Below, one piece after another: positions 44,901 to 53,530 of a DNA stretch of 64,000 bases. The DNA is from Crocinitomicaceae bacterium (GTDB lineage: Bacteria > Bacteroidota > Bacteroidia > Flavobacteriales_D > Crocinitomicaceae). The notes beneath the pieces are model-generated. The model did not search any database and was not told the DNA's origin. It was given only the letters and a program-made list of their open reading frames with translations. How positions within the stretch are numbered: position 1 is the stretch's first letter; every line of letters starts with the position of its first letter. Where the stretch lies: assembly GCA_017983465.1 (NCBI GenBank), contig JAGOBK010000002.1, positions 186,001 to 250,000 of the forward strand. Direction: 5' to 3'. Made by a program: the position numbers and the translations under genes.

Positions 44901-47900
44901 CTGCCGTTGATGTAGCGTTGCTTGCACAGTATCCTGTTGGTTCTGTTTGAGGACCAGAAACTGTACTTGAAGCTACCACGTTCACAGTTGCACCATTACA
45001 TACATCTACAGGAGAAACTGTCGATGCAGTAATGATTGGATTAGGATTAACTGTTAATGTAACAGTTGACATAGTAGCACACAATTGACCTGTAGTTTGA
45101 ACTGCTGTTAAAGTATAAACTCCACTTGCGTTGCTTGTAAAGTTATAACCTGAAGCACTCGTTCCATTTACTCCAGTTGATGGAGACCATGTAAAGTTAT
45201 CATAAGAAGATGCTCCTGTTAACGTTGCTGTTGGTGAAGCCACACCGTCACATGTTGTTAACGCATTTGAACTTAATGTCAATGCAGGAGGTGCAATCAC
45301 CGTAATTAATACAGGAGTTGCAGAACTTTGACAACTAGTCGATGGGTTAGTTACAGTTGCATAAAGTGTTGTTGTTGTTCCAACAATTGTACCGTAAGTA
45401 TTAGCAGTAGTTGCTTGTAAAGCGGTTCCCAAAGCTGAAGTTGCATACCAGTTAAATGTTGGCGTTGTAAATGCATTTGGATCCACTAAAGAAGCTGTTG
45501 GAACCAACGTACCACAATGTGTACTGTTTGTTGCTGTTGGAGCCAAGATTGCCGGTTGAATTGTAACAGGCGCAGTTGCTAATGTATTCGTACATCCTGT
45601 TGCCGCTTCAGTTGCTGTAACAGTCCAAGATTGGGTTGTTTGAGCAGAAGTAGTGTTAGATGCTACAACAGTACCTGTAATTGTATTAACTACTGGTGTA
45701 CTGTTCCAAGTATAACTGTAAGGAATTGCTGGAGATGATTGAATATTTAACCAATAATCTTCCGTTTCACCCCAAGTATATGTTCCACAAGAGTTAACAC
45801 CTGTTGCAACGGTAGTTTCAACATTCACAACACGCATACGTGTAATCCCCATTTGAGCACCTGCAGGAACTGTAATATTTCCAGTTTCTACGTGTGGACC
45901 ATTCGTTGACGCTGCTGAATTATAAGAAGTTTCGTTTGCATCCAAGAAGTCACCATCACGGTTCCAGTCAATAAACACTTTAGTCCAGTTACTGTAGTTA
46001 CCGCCACAAGTTCCAATTTGTACACTCAACGGATAAGTTAAACCTGCTTCTACGTTTAAAGCAGGCACAACAGACGTGTAATTTGAATATTGACTTTGAA
46101 GTGATCCAGCACCACCTGTTGTTGTACAAGACGACGCATTGGTCATTGAACCTAAAGAGACACTTAAAATTTCCTCATCAGCTGTAGATGTTGCATTACT
46201 CGCACAATATCCTACAGGTTCTATTTGAGAACCACTAACAATACTTGAAGCTGCCAAAGTTACATCAGCATTATGACATACAACTGCTGGGCTAGCCGTT
46301 GCAGTAGTAATCACTGGCAAGGCATTCACAGTTAAGTTCACAGTTGAAACTGCAGTACAAAATCCATTTGTTCCAGTCACAGTTAACGGATACACACCCG
46401 CAATCGTTGGTGTAGAAGCCAATGTTGCCGTTGTAACAGGAGCAGTTAATCCAGATCCAGCATAGTTAGGAGTCTCCCAAGTATATGTATAAGCAGGAGA
46501 AGCTGTTGAACTCGCTGTAGTTGTAAATGACTGACCAATACAAATAGCTGGTGTTAAACCAGAAGTTATAGAAATTGCAGGAGGAATAACAACCGTAGCA
46601 ATTAATGTTGATGGGTTACTATAACATCCATTCGTGCCAAGCTCGCTTACATAATATGTAGTAGTGGCTGAAATTGGATCTTGGAATGTTGTTGATCCAG
46701 CAGAGAATCCAGCTGTTTGAATAACTAAGTTATCAATCGTGTGTTGCATAGAAATACCACCAGTACGAGCAGCAATTGCATGTGACCATGTTGCCTTGTT
46801 CGCAGATAAGTATGAAGCTGGAAGCTGTACGTTTGTAAACAATGCCGTACCATTCAAAGTTAAGGTAACTTGACCTAATTCATTCGTTTCAATAGTTACA
46901 TGGTTTGAACCTGAATTAATCCAAGAGGTGTTATTTACATATCCTAAAACTCCTGTAGCTGTTGCATTAAATGAAGCTGCTGTATTGTTATACAACAAGT
47001 ATATTCCTGCCGCATTTGGCATTGCGCCATAAGCATCGAAACTTACTTTTAATTTTGAACCTGACCCCATTTCTGCAGCAGGTGCTGTAGAAGCCGAGTT
47101 AACATCATTACCAAAACTATAGCTCATTCCATCTGCTCCTGAAGGGTTTGTAGCAAAATCAAAATCAACTTTGTATTTCTGTGCATTGACACCTGCAGCA
47201 ACCATGATACCACCTTGTTGGCTTATTGCATTTGGTGTTAATTCCAATTGACCCAAAACGTTAGTTAAAGAAGCAACACCTGTTAATGAAGCTCCAGTAC
47301 CGATTGTTGTGTTTGTAAAGTCGTTTGAATAGAATGTTGTATACGTTGAACTCACTGGAGGATTTTGAACAATCGTTCCATTTGTTGCAGCGTTATACCA
47401 GTAGAATTGTCCAGTTCCTGAAGCACCCGCTGTAGAAGCAACTGCTGCTAAAGGTGTACTTGTTCCACATTGCGTACTATTTGTTGCAGCTGGAGCTGTC
47501 GGAAGAACCAAGGTTGTAACTGTAACTGTATTTGTTTGAACAGAACATCCACCGCCAAATACCGTTGCATTGTATGCTGTAGTTGTCAAAGGAGCTACCG
47601 ATTGTGGGTTATTTGTTCCAACCAAAGTTGCTCCTGTATACCATGATACTGATTGTGTAAATGTTACGGTGTAATCTTCACGCTCACCCCAAGAAGAAGT
47701 TGTTGCATAAGAAGAAATCAACGTTTCCATAGAAACCACACGCATTCTTGTTGTTCCGAATGCAGTTAACGGAATGGTAAATGAACCAGTAACTGTATGA
47801 GGGCCATTTTGTGTTGCTGTTGGTTGGTAAACCATTTCACCTGCATCCACAAAGTCACCATCTTTATTGAAGTCAATAAAGATTGCCATTGAATTATTGT

Positions 47901-50900
47901 AATTGTTTCCAGTATTTGTACTTGTTAATGAATACTGGTAAGTATTTCCAGCAGACATTGCGATTGTTGCTAATGCAGAGAAATCTGTATACGCACCAGC
48001 CGTACCTGTACCGGTACCAATTGTTCCAACCAATGATTGAACAGCCGATGTGTTGTTTAATAAAGTTGTACCATTATAAGAAATAGTTACGTTAGCTAAA
48101 TCCTCATCGATTGTCGATGAAACTGGAGCAGGAGTGTAAACTGCTGGTGTTGTATTGATAACAGCCAATAATTCAGCATTTGTACCAGAACAAATTGTTG
48201 ACTGGTTCACAGAAGCAACAGCCGTTGCACCAAATAAAGGTTCGTCACTATATGGAGTTCCAGCAAACGCAGTTGTGAATCCACCTGAGTTTGTAGCTGA
48301 AATTGCCCATGCAATCGTCGCATTCGCTGGAGTTGGCACAGGAATTGTAGCTGTCCAAGTTGATCCAGAAGTGTTTGTCATAGCAATTGGCGTTTGTGCA
48401 ACACCGTTTGCCGTATAATTTAAGTTGACAGCTGTTATGGTTCCAGCAGATGTTGTTACCGTACCAGTAATTGTACGTGCTGCTGCCGTACACAATGCTG
48501 GTGCAAAAGCAGGAGTAACATTCGTAAAGAAAATTTGTGGTGCTGGAGTTGTTCCAGCGAATTCGTCAGCACCGATATCTGGAGCAGAACCTGTTCCAAC
48601 ATAACCGGTGATTCCCGCACGAATATTTCCGTCGATGTCGTTATTCAAAAGTGAGTTGATTAACGAACCACTTTCAATTAATGTAGCTGTTGCCGGATTG
48701 ATATGTAAGTAGTTTGCATTCGATGCAACTGTACTTAAGAAACTTGGGTTTTCTGTAAATGAACCAGCCTCACCAACTACCAATGCTTGGTAAGCTGCGA
48801 TCGCCGTTAGGTTGTTTGTTCCATCCCAATAAATCACATTGTTTGTTCCAGGTGTTCCTGCGTAATAAACATTTTTTCCAGAATTGGCAGCGTCGAAATT
48901 TGCAAACGATGTACTGTTTCTTACGTATGCTACAGCTTTACCAGTTCCTGTTGGTGTAGAATTATTTACGAAGATGTTACCAACCAATTTCAATGTACCT
49001 GCTGTTGCAGTCGTTGATGTCGTTACATACAATGCAGTGGAAGTAAATGGAACCGCTGTACTTGTTGCATTTAAATAGACCGTATTATTGAATACATTCA
49101 CATTTGTTGGTGTTGATGTTGCTGCAATCCACAGACCACGAACACGTGAACTACCAGCAGTAACACCACTTGATCCTGCAGGAGCTTTAATATCACCTAT
49201 AACATTATTAAAAATATTGTGTGTAGAACCACTCGCAGGACTCAAGGTATACATACCAGCAGTTATTGCTGTTGTTGTAGCACTTGTCGATGAAACGTTT
49301 TTAATCGTGTTATTTCGAATATCACCGTTACCACCAGAGAAATAAGCAGCGTACAAAGTTGTACCGTTTGTTGAAATTCCAGAAGTACTATTTCCTGACA
49401 CGGTAAAATTAATTGCTGCTGCCGAATGATAAAGTCCGTAGTAAGAACCGGTTCCAGTTGTTGTGATATTATTAACAATGTTATTATTGTATTGGCTATT
49501 CGGAGCATTCGCATAGGTATAGATACCATAAATTGTTCCTGAACCTGTTGTTTTATTTGTAACAATGTTATTGATCGTGTTGTTATTTACTTGGTGTACC
49601 GTGGAAGCATAACCATATATATACATTCCATAGAATGTACTTCCTGTTCCTGTACCGTTAATCGTCACATTGGAAACAGTGTTGTTATTTGCCAACCAGT
49701 TGTAACCAGATGTTAAATACATTGCATACGTTGATCCACCAGTTGATCCTGTTCTTGTAATGTTTGTTACTGTATTTCCAGTAACATTTGAATTCAAGGA
49801 TAAACCTGACTTATAAATTCCATAAATGGTACCTGAACCAGCTAAAGCTGTTGCAGAATAAGTAAAGTCATGAAGGTTATTATTGTTCATGTTCAATGTT
49901 GCAGGAGTTGAACCATTGATATAAACACCATAATATGTTCCACTTGTTGCAGTAAGATAAGCACCTGTAACATCATTGTTGTTTACAGAAACTGTGTTTG
50001 TAGTTCCACCAATTCCAATCGCAACTTCAATACCTGTAACTTGAGAAGTTGTACCTCCACCGTAGGTTGCCACAACATTGTTGTTACACGTAGCTGACGC
50101 TTCAGGTGAAGAAGAATTTAAGAAGATACCTCTTAAAGTAGAAACGTGATTAATTCCAGTTCCATTATTATTGTTGATTGTATTATAAGAAACATTTAAA
50201 CCCCATTGGTTGCTTGCGAAAATTCCTGTTGCAGGATTCCCAGCCAATGCAGCTCCACCAAAATTTAAAATGGAGTTACCAGTTGCTGTAGTGGATCCAC
50301 CAATGTTATTGTTTACATCGCCTAGATCTAAAGCAGTTGCTGTAGTTGCATATCCAATTAATACAACTCCGGCGTTACCGCCATTAATTGTATTGGAAAT
50401 AATGGTATTATTTGAGTTTGTTCCAGCTGCTGCAGTTGGAGTCAAAGCTGCTGCAGTTGAAGACAAAGTATTTAAAATGGCAATACCCATTGTTCCATTG
50501 TGCCAAGGAGCAATACCCGAAGCATTGTTCAATCTACTTAACGTAATCGTACAGTTTTTAATGGTATTGAATTGAGCACCATCTGTTACACTCGCTTTCG
50601 TTAAAGCATAACCGAATTCCATGACCGTTGTAATGTCAAGATTGGCCGTGCTTTCTTGTAAGTCCAACCCATCAATTGTAATGTAGTCACCACCGTCAAT
50701 CACAAAGAAACCATCCCCAGTAATGGTTGGAATCATATTAGTTCCCACATAGGAAATTAATTTTGGATTGGCACCAGTTCCACTTTTCTGGATGGTAATC
50801 GGATTGGCTGCTGTACCTGTAGCAGTCAATGTGATTTTGCCCGTTAAAGTTTCAGTGTAACCAGCAGGAACGTTTAACGTTACACCACCAGCACCTACTC

Positions 50901-51057
50901 CTTGTGCATTCACATCCGTTACAAAAGCCGCAACACTTGCATAGTTTGTTGGAATAGTTTTAATCCCTGTCAACTGAGCGAAAAGCCCGTTGAAAAAGAA
51001 AACCATCGCTACTAATGCGAGATTTCTTAAACGTAATAGATTCGTAGAGTTACCCAT
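41995..51057 (-). CDS. giant T9SS type A surface protein: beta-helix, three GEVED, L-type-lectin-like and PKD-like repeats
   Basis: About 3020 residues from the ATG at 51057 (MGNSTNLLRLRNLALVAMVFFFNG ... signal peptide); six codons upstream in frame are part of the leader. Residues about 30-840 are a right-handed parallel beta-helix, with recurring N-N-N-T and YGIYTYA/YGMYIYG turns. Three GEVED domains (about 975-1140, 1610-1780, 2040-2205) carry WGETEDY or WGEREDY and Asp-rich FIDFNKDGDF loops. A concanavalin/L-type-lectin-like domain lies at about 1240-1470 (GADGMSYSFGND, VSFDAYG, HTIDNLVI). A series of PKD-like Ig units (GANGCTNQDQVVVTV) follows to about 2930. The last 80 residues are a type A sorting domain (NVFPNPTNGEVNV ... 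GVYMVRL). It is monocistronic with its own promoter and terminator. Glycan binding is inferred from the lectin-like and helix parts. Confidence 0.88.
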   Translation of the reverse strand: MGNSTNLLRLRNLALVAMVFFFNGLFAQLTGIKTIPTNYASVAAFVTDVNAQGVGAGGVTLNVPAGYTETLTGKITLTATGTAANPITIQKSGTGANPKLISYVGTNMIPTITGDGFFVIDGGDYITIDGLDLQESTANLDITTVMEFGYALTKASVTDGAQFNTIKNCTITLSRLNNASGIAPWHNGTMGIAILNTLSSTAAALTPTAAAGTNSNNTIISNTINGGNAGVVLIGYATTATALDLGDVNNNIGGSTTATGNSILNFGGAALAGNPATGIFASNQWGLNVSYNTINNNNGTGINHVSTLRGIFLNSSSPEASATCNNNVVATYGGGTTSQVTGIEVAIGIGGTTNTVSVNNNDVTGAYLTATSGTYYGVYINGSTPATLNMNNNNLHDFTYSATALAGSGTIYGIYKSGLSLNSNVTGNTVTNITRTGSTGGSTYAMYLTSGYNWLANNNTVSNVTINGTGTGSTFYGMYIYGYASTVHQVNNNTINNIVTNKTTGSGTIYGIYTYANAPNSQYNNNIVNNITTTGTGSYYGLYHSAAAINFTVSGNSTSGISTNGTTLYAAYFSGGNGDIRNNTIKNVSSTSATTTAITAGMYTLSPASGSTHNIFNNVIGDIKAPAGSSGVTAGSSRVRGLWIAATSTPTNVNVFNNTVYLNATSTAVPFTSTALYVTTSTTATAGTLKLVGNIFVNNSTPTGTGKAVAYVRNSTSFANFDAANSGKNVYYAGTPGTNNVIYWDGTNNLTAIAAYQALVVGEAGSFTENPSFLSTVASNANYLHINPATATLIESGSLINSLLNNDIDGNIRAGITGYVGTGSAPDIGADEFAGTTPAPQIFFTNVTPAFAPALCTAAARTITGTVTTSAGTITAVNLNYTANGVAQTPIAMTNTSGSTWTATIPVPTPANATIAWAISATNSGGFTTAFAGTPYSDEPLFGATAVASVNQSTICSGTNAELLAVINTTPAVYTPAPVSSTIDEDLANVTISYNGTTLLNNTSAVQSLVGTIGTGTGTAGAYTDFSALATIAMSAGNTYQYSLTSTNTGNNYNNSMAIFIDFNKDGDFVDAGEMVYQPTATQNGPHTVTGSFTIPLTAFGTTRMRVVSMETLISSYATTSSWGEREDYTVTFTQSVSWYTGATLVGTNNPQSVAPLTTTAYNATVFGGGCSVQTNTVTVTTLVLPTAPAATNSTQCGTSTPLAAVASTAGASGTGQFYWYNAATNGTIVQNPPVSSTYTTFYSNDFTNTTIGTGASLTGVASLTNVLGQLELTPNAISQQGGIMVAAGVNAQKYKVDFDFATNPSGADGMSYSFGNDVNSASTAPAAEMGSGSKLKVSFDAYGAMPNAAGIYLLYNNTAASFNATATGVLGYVNNTSWINSGSNHVTIETNELGQVTLTLNGTALFTNVQLPASYLSANKATWSHAIAARTGGISMQHTIDNLVIQTAGFSAGSTTFQDPISATTTYYVSELGTNGCYSNPSTLIATVVIPPAISITSGLTPAICIGQSFTTTASSTASPAYTYTWETPNYAGSGLTAPVTTATLASTPTIAGVYPLTVTGTNGFCTAVSTVNLTVNALPVITTATASPAVVCHNADVTLAASSIVSGSQIEPVGYCASNATSTADEEILSVSLGSMTNASSCTTTGGAGSLQSQYSNYTSVVPALNVEAGLTYPLSVQIGTCGGNYSNWTKVFIDWNRDGDFLDANETSYNSAASTNGPHVETGNITVPAGAQMGITRMRVVNVETTVATGVNSCGTYTWGETEDYWLNIQSSPAIPYSYTWNSTPVVNTITGTVVASNTTSAQTTQSWTVTATEAATGCTNTLATAPVTIQPAILAPTATNSTHCGTLVPTASLVDPNAFTTPTFNWYATSALGTALQATTANTYGTIVGTTTTLYATVTNPSTSCQSSATPVLITVIAPPALTLSSNALTTCDGVASPTATLTGASSYDNFTWSPSTGVNGTSASGYNFTSNASGVYTLTAVQTTGQLCATMSTVTLTVNPNPIITASTVSPVDVCNGATVNVVASSTVSGPQTEPTGYCASNATSTADEEIIGVNISTLNNASTCTTTGGAGSLQNQYSDYTTTVAPVNLMLGSTYPLVVSIGTCGGNYSNFTKVFIDYNRDGDFLDAGETVYQSSAATAGPHAESGFVLVPTTAQLGITRMRVVNVETTTAANVNSCGTYTWGETEDYVVNLQSPPPAVYTYAWNTTNPIPTISGSTVAVNTTANDATVSYMVTATNPATTCWTQMPTNAITVRPTPTIFAGQDVLICSNNATEQTTLTAVGAGVSGTYAWTGPVAGVVNGTPFTVGANGTYSVIGTTQYGCSNSDTLALVYSTIPVVSTGVDQAICFGETASFTSNGLAPFTWTLASYTGSGISAPVLNDTLTVTPTIPGTYVYNVGVANSVGCTNDDQVQLTVWALPLVNAGVDQTICNASPAILSGSGALTYTWTNNVTNATPFFPSSTASYAVDGVDINGCHNYDNVMVNVLPQPIVNGGIDQTVCATTPVILFAQTTASTPTAVTGFQWNNSVVNGTQFTPNASATYTVTATGANGCTNQDQVVVTVLALPTVNAGNDITVCAGLSATLNATGAASYSWNNGVTQAIPFYPNATTSYTVTGTGANGCTNQDQVVVTVSTGPTVSVTPNQIVCANAPATLSAASTNSMGGFWTTSNGLGTISPNVSNGTVTYTPTSNDPVVVNLTYVASNACGNASQSTSVTVLPIPTVNAGPDIASCSGLPVTLSATSNGFITWNNNVSNNVAFVPGSSATYTVTAVGANNCTNTDQMLLTVLALPDVNAGADQTICSGSTATLNGSGANTYLWNNGVVNSVAFAPTATQTYTVTGTALNGCQSSDQVLVTVNATPVALVSIVDDVTIAASPAGMNYQWINCASGTDIPTATAAQFTATANGSYAVIVTSLQGCEDVSDCIDINSVGLDQINITDMNVFPNPTNGEVNVTMPENMMVDVQIFDAQGKLVAEQMNVTNNGKLNISNVTPGVYMVRLTAENAVQTFRVVKN

Positions 51058-51076
51058 AATAATAATTTTAGTCACG

Positions 51077-51106
51077 CAAATATATCATTTTAACTTTAAA
51101 AAACAA
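51077..51106 (-). promoter_or_regulatory. promoter TTG-N19-TATATTTG of the 3020-residue protein gene
   Basis: TTG (51106-51104) and TATATTTG (51084-51077) on the minus strand are exactly 19 bases apart. The leader would be about 13 bases to the ATG at 51057. Confidence 0.75.
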
Positions 51107-51137
51107 AACACAAGATTTTTATTCAATTGTTTTAAAT

Positions 51138-51167
51138 TTAATCTGACAGAAACATTCTGTACATTTG
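51138..51167 (+). promoter_or_regulatory. probable promoter of the SDR gene (TTA-N19-TACATTTG)
   Basis: TACATTTG at 51160-51167 fits the -7 consensus, with TTA instead of TTG at the 19-base spacing. The ATG follows 24 bases later. Confidence 0.5.
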
Positions 51168-51191
51168 TCCCTGAAAATTTTAGCAGGGAAC

Positions 51192-51971
51192 ATGAAAAAT
51201 AATCGAACAGCATTAGTTTGCGGAAGTACACAAGGAATCGGTTTTGCCGTTGCAAGTCAACTCGCAAAAGATGGATATAATCTGGTTCTTTTGGCAAGAA
51301 ACGAGGATAAATTAAAAAAAGCTTTGTCTCATTTGGATGTGAGTCAAGGACAAGAACATCAAATCCTTGTAGCTGATTTTTCCAAGCCTACAGAATTGAA
51401 AACGGTTATCGATTCGTTTATTCAAAACGGAAATCGCGTACATGTTTTGGTGAATAACACCGGTGGTCCAAAAGGTGGATTAATCAAAGACGCGGCGCCA
51501 GAAGAATTCATCAACACATTTAATCAACACCTCATTTGCAACCATATTTTGATGCAAGCGGTTAATCCCGGAATGATCGCTGACGGATTCGGACGCATCA
51601 TCAATATTATCTCCACATCAGTGAAACAACCTTTGCCAAACTTAGGAGTGTCGAATACCATTCGTGGCGCTGTTGCGAATTGGAGTAAAACACTTGCCGG
51701 TGAACTTGGTCAATTTGGAATTACGGTGAACAACGTACTTCCAGGAGCAACGAATACTTCCCGTCTCGCGGAAATTGCTGGTGTAAAATCAGAAAAAACA
51801 GGTCAAACAGTTGCGGATATTTTTGAAGAAATGGGTGGTGAAACACCGATGAATCGCATCGCTGAACCAGTGGAAGTTGCGGCTGCGGTATGTTTCTTGG
51901 CTTCTCCCGAAGCTTCGTACATCAATGGAATCAATTTGCCAGTGGATGGCGGGAGAACAAAGTGTTTGTAA
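51192..51971 (+). CDS. SDR-family oxidoreductase
   Basis: 259 residues from the ATG at 51192; an in-frame TTG at 51165 lies in the -7 element and is rejected. This is a classical short-chain dehydrogenase: nucleotide motif GSTQGIGFAVA near residue 10, LVNNTGGPKGG (NNxG variant), and a serine in IINIISTSVKQP. The active-site YxxxK is not intact: the segment after the serine reads LGVSNTIRGAVANWSKTLAGEL, with N/T where the tyrosine is expected and no lysine four residues on. Members with FabG-like folds and replaced Tyr/Lys are known in Bacteroidota and are often annotated 3-oxoacyl-ACP reductase, so that name should be treated with care. The C-terminal part ends with the usual INGINLPVDGG. Confidence 0.82.
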   Translation: MKNNRTALVCGSTQGIGFAVASQLAKDGYNLVLLARNEDKLKKALSHLDVSQGQEHQILVADFSKPTELKTVIDSFIQNGNRVHVLVNNTGGPKGGLIKDAAPEEFINTFNQHLICNHILMQAVNPGMIADGFGRIINIISTSVKQPLPNLGVSNTIRGAVANWSKTLAGELGQFGITVNNVLPGATNTSRLAEIAGVKSEKTGQTVADIFEEMGGETPMNRIAEPVEVAAAVCFLASPEASYINGINLPVDGGRTKCL

Positions 51972-52022
51972 CTCCAACTAAGTAAAGAAATTTAGTTGCT
52001 ATATATTAAAGGTATAGTCGAT

Positions 52023-52343
52023 TTATTTTGACGCTACCCTGTTTGCGATGTATGAGCGATATGCCATTAAGGATGGAAATCCGATTAATAAACAAGCTGC
52101 AAGAAAATAACCTTTGGATACTAAGTGAAATCCTTGGATGTCTTTGAGGTCCTCCGGGTTTATTCCAACACCGATAAAATAGGATAAGCTGAGCTTAATA
52201 GGTAAGGCAATTTCTTTCGTTCCTTGCAGGACGATGATTTCCCCGTCGAAAATACTGATGTTGAAGAAAAATAAGGGAACAGCGAAAACCACAAATGTCA
52301 GCGCAAAAACGGCTAGCGGATTTTTAAAAAGATTTTTTATCAT
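52023..52343 (-). CDS. small membrane protein of unknown function
   Basis: 106 residues with a hydrophobic helix at about 10-30 (PLAVFALTFVVFAVPLFFF) and another near 75-95 (GYFLAACLLIGFPSLMAY), and a polar loop between. I do not recognise a family. It stands alone between the SDR gene (convergent, 51-base gap) and the divergent GT4 gene. A TAATTTTG element 4 bases before its ATG hints at a leaderless mRNA. Confidence 0.6.
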   Translation of the reverse strand: MIKNLFKNPLAVFALTFVVFAVPLFFFNISIFDGEIIVLQGTKEIALPIKLSLSYFIGVGINPEDLKDIQGFHLVSKGYFLAACLLIGFPSLMAYRSYIANRVASK

Positions 52344-52347
52344 CGGA

Positions 52348-52355
52348 CAAAATTA
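52348..52355 (-). promoter_or_regulatory. possible -7 element (TAATTTTG) for the small membrane protein
   Basis: It fits TAnnTTTG on the minus strand but ends only 4 bases before the ATG at 52343, and no TTG stands 19 bases upstream. Confidence 0.3.
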
Positions 52356-52390
52356 ATCGTTTTATCTATATTCGCCGACGTTTTAAGATT

Positions 52391-53500
52391 TTGACAAAAA
52401 AATTACACCTTGCGTATTTGTGCACATCCCGGGGTTGGGGTGGACTGGAGATGAATCATCTTCGAAATGCGCTTTGGATGAAGTCGAGAGGACATGAGAT
52501 CACACTTGTCTGCACAAAAAACTCTCCACTTGAAAAAGCCGGAATAGATGCTGAGCTTTCTGTTATCAGCATTCGAAAACCAGCTCGACATTATGCCTTT
52601 TTGAGTGCCTGGATGCTCATGCTGAGTCTCCATAAAAGAGGAGTGAAAGAAGTGTTCATTCGAAATACTTCGGACATCAGCCTCGGCGCAAGTATTGCAT
52701 TCTTTTCTTTTAAACGAATACACATTCATTTTTTTATGGAACTGATGTTCCAAGATCAAAAACAGCAGCTTTATCGAACCATCCGTTATTCTTTCCTGAG
52801 TTCGTGGGTCTGTTCACTCGAATACATGAAACATAAAGTGCTTTCGTCTACGCGTATCGACCCAAATAAAGTATGCGTCATTCCCTCTGCTTTGGATTTT
52901 AGTCAAATTTCACCTTTCACCAAAAGCGAAGCGCGGGAGCAACTCAATGTACCCTTGGATAAAGTGATTTTCGGAATGATTGGGAGAATTGACCGAAAAA
53001 AACGCATCGAATTAGCCATTTTAGCACTACATCAGCTACAAAACTCACAGTACCAATTACTTATTGTTGGTGAAGAAACACCAGATTCTCCAGATTCGTA
53101 TTTATCTGAACTAAAACAGCTCATTCAGGAAAAAAAACTAGTAGATCAAGTCCATTTTTTTGGTTTTCATTCGGAAACGAGTCCATTTTACCACGCAATA
53201 GATGCGCTGATTATGGCTTCGGACTTTGAAACCTTCGGAATGAGCACCATTGAAGCACTTGCGCATCACACTCCAGTAATTGCGACAAATTCAGGTGGAT
53301 CTCAGGAATTGTTGCATCGGTTTCCACTAGGAATTTTAGTTGAACCTGGAAATCCGACATCCTTTGTCATGGCGATGGGTAAAATTACAGCGCTTGTTCC
53401 TGAGAACTTTGACAACAAAGGCTTTCAAACCTTTTTTGACCATAACAGGATTTGCGAAATCATCGAATCTCGCATACTAAGTTGCGAAAGCGTGCGTTAA
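52391..53500 (+). CDS. GT4-family glycosyltransferase (GT-B fold)
   Basis: 369 residues, starting at TTG 52391. The next ATG (52450) would remove KLHLAYLCTSRGWGGLE, the glycine-rich donor/acceptor loop of the N-terminal Rossmann domain, so the TTG is preferred. The C-terminal domain shows VCVIPSALDF, FGMIGRIDRKKRIELAI (GRxxxxKR motif that contacts the nucleotide-sugar phosphates), YQLLIVGEE, VHFFGF, and ALIMASDFETFGMSTIEALAHHTPVIATNSGGSQE, where the ExFGxxxxE motif is that of GT4. Such enzymes add a sugar to LPS or exopolysaccharide intermediates. It heads a probable run with the kinase, crotonase and flippase (gaps 30, 46 and 0 bases). Confidence 0.85.
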   Translation: MTKKLHLAYLCTSRGWGGLEMNHLRNALWMKSRGHEITLVCTKNSPLEKAGIDAELSVISIRKPARHYAFLSAWMLMLSLHKRGVKEVFIRNTSDISLGASIAFFSFKRIHIHFFMELMFQDQKQQLYRTIRYSFLSSWVCSLEYMKHKVLSSTRIDPNKVCVIPSALDFSQISPFTKSEAREQLNVPLDKVIFGMIGRIDRKKRIELAILALHQLQNSQYQLLIVGEETPDSPDSYLSELKQLIQEKKLVDQVHFFGFHSETSPFYHAIDALIMASDFETFGMSTIEALAHHTPVIATNSGGSQELLHRFPLGILVEPGNPTSFVMAMGKITALVPENFDNKGFQTFFDHNRICEIIESRILSCESVR

Positions 53501-53530
53501 ACAAGCTAAATCTCCTTAAATTCGTCTTCA

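Noticed and set aside
51972..52022. Possible terminator AACTAA...TTAGTT after the SDR gene
   Set aside because: The stem is six A-T rich pairs and no T run follows; too weak to call.
52403..52759. 118-codon minus-strand frame
   Set aside because: It lies wholly inside the GT4 gene, whose motifs are intact; composition is that of a shadow frame.
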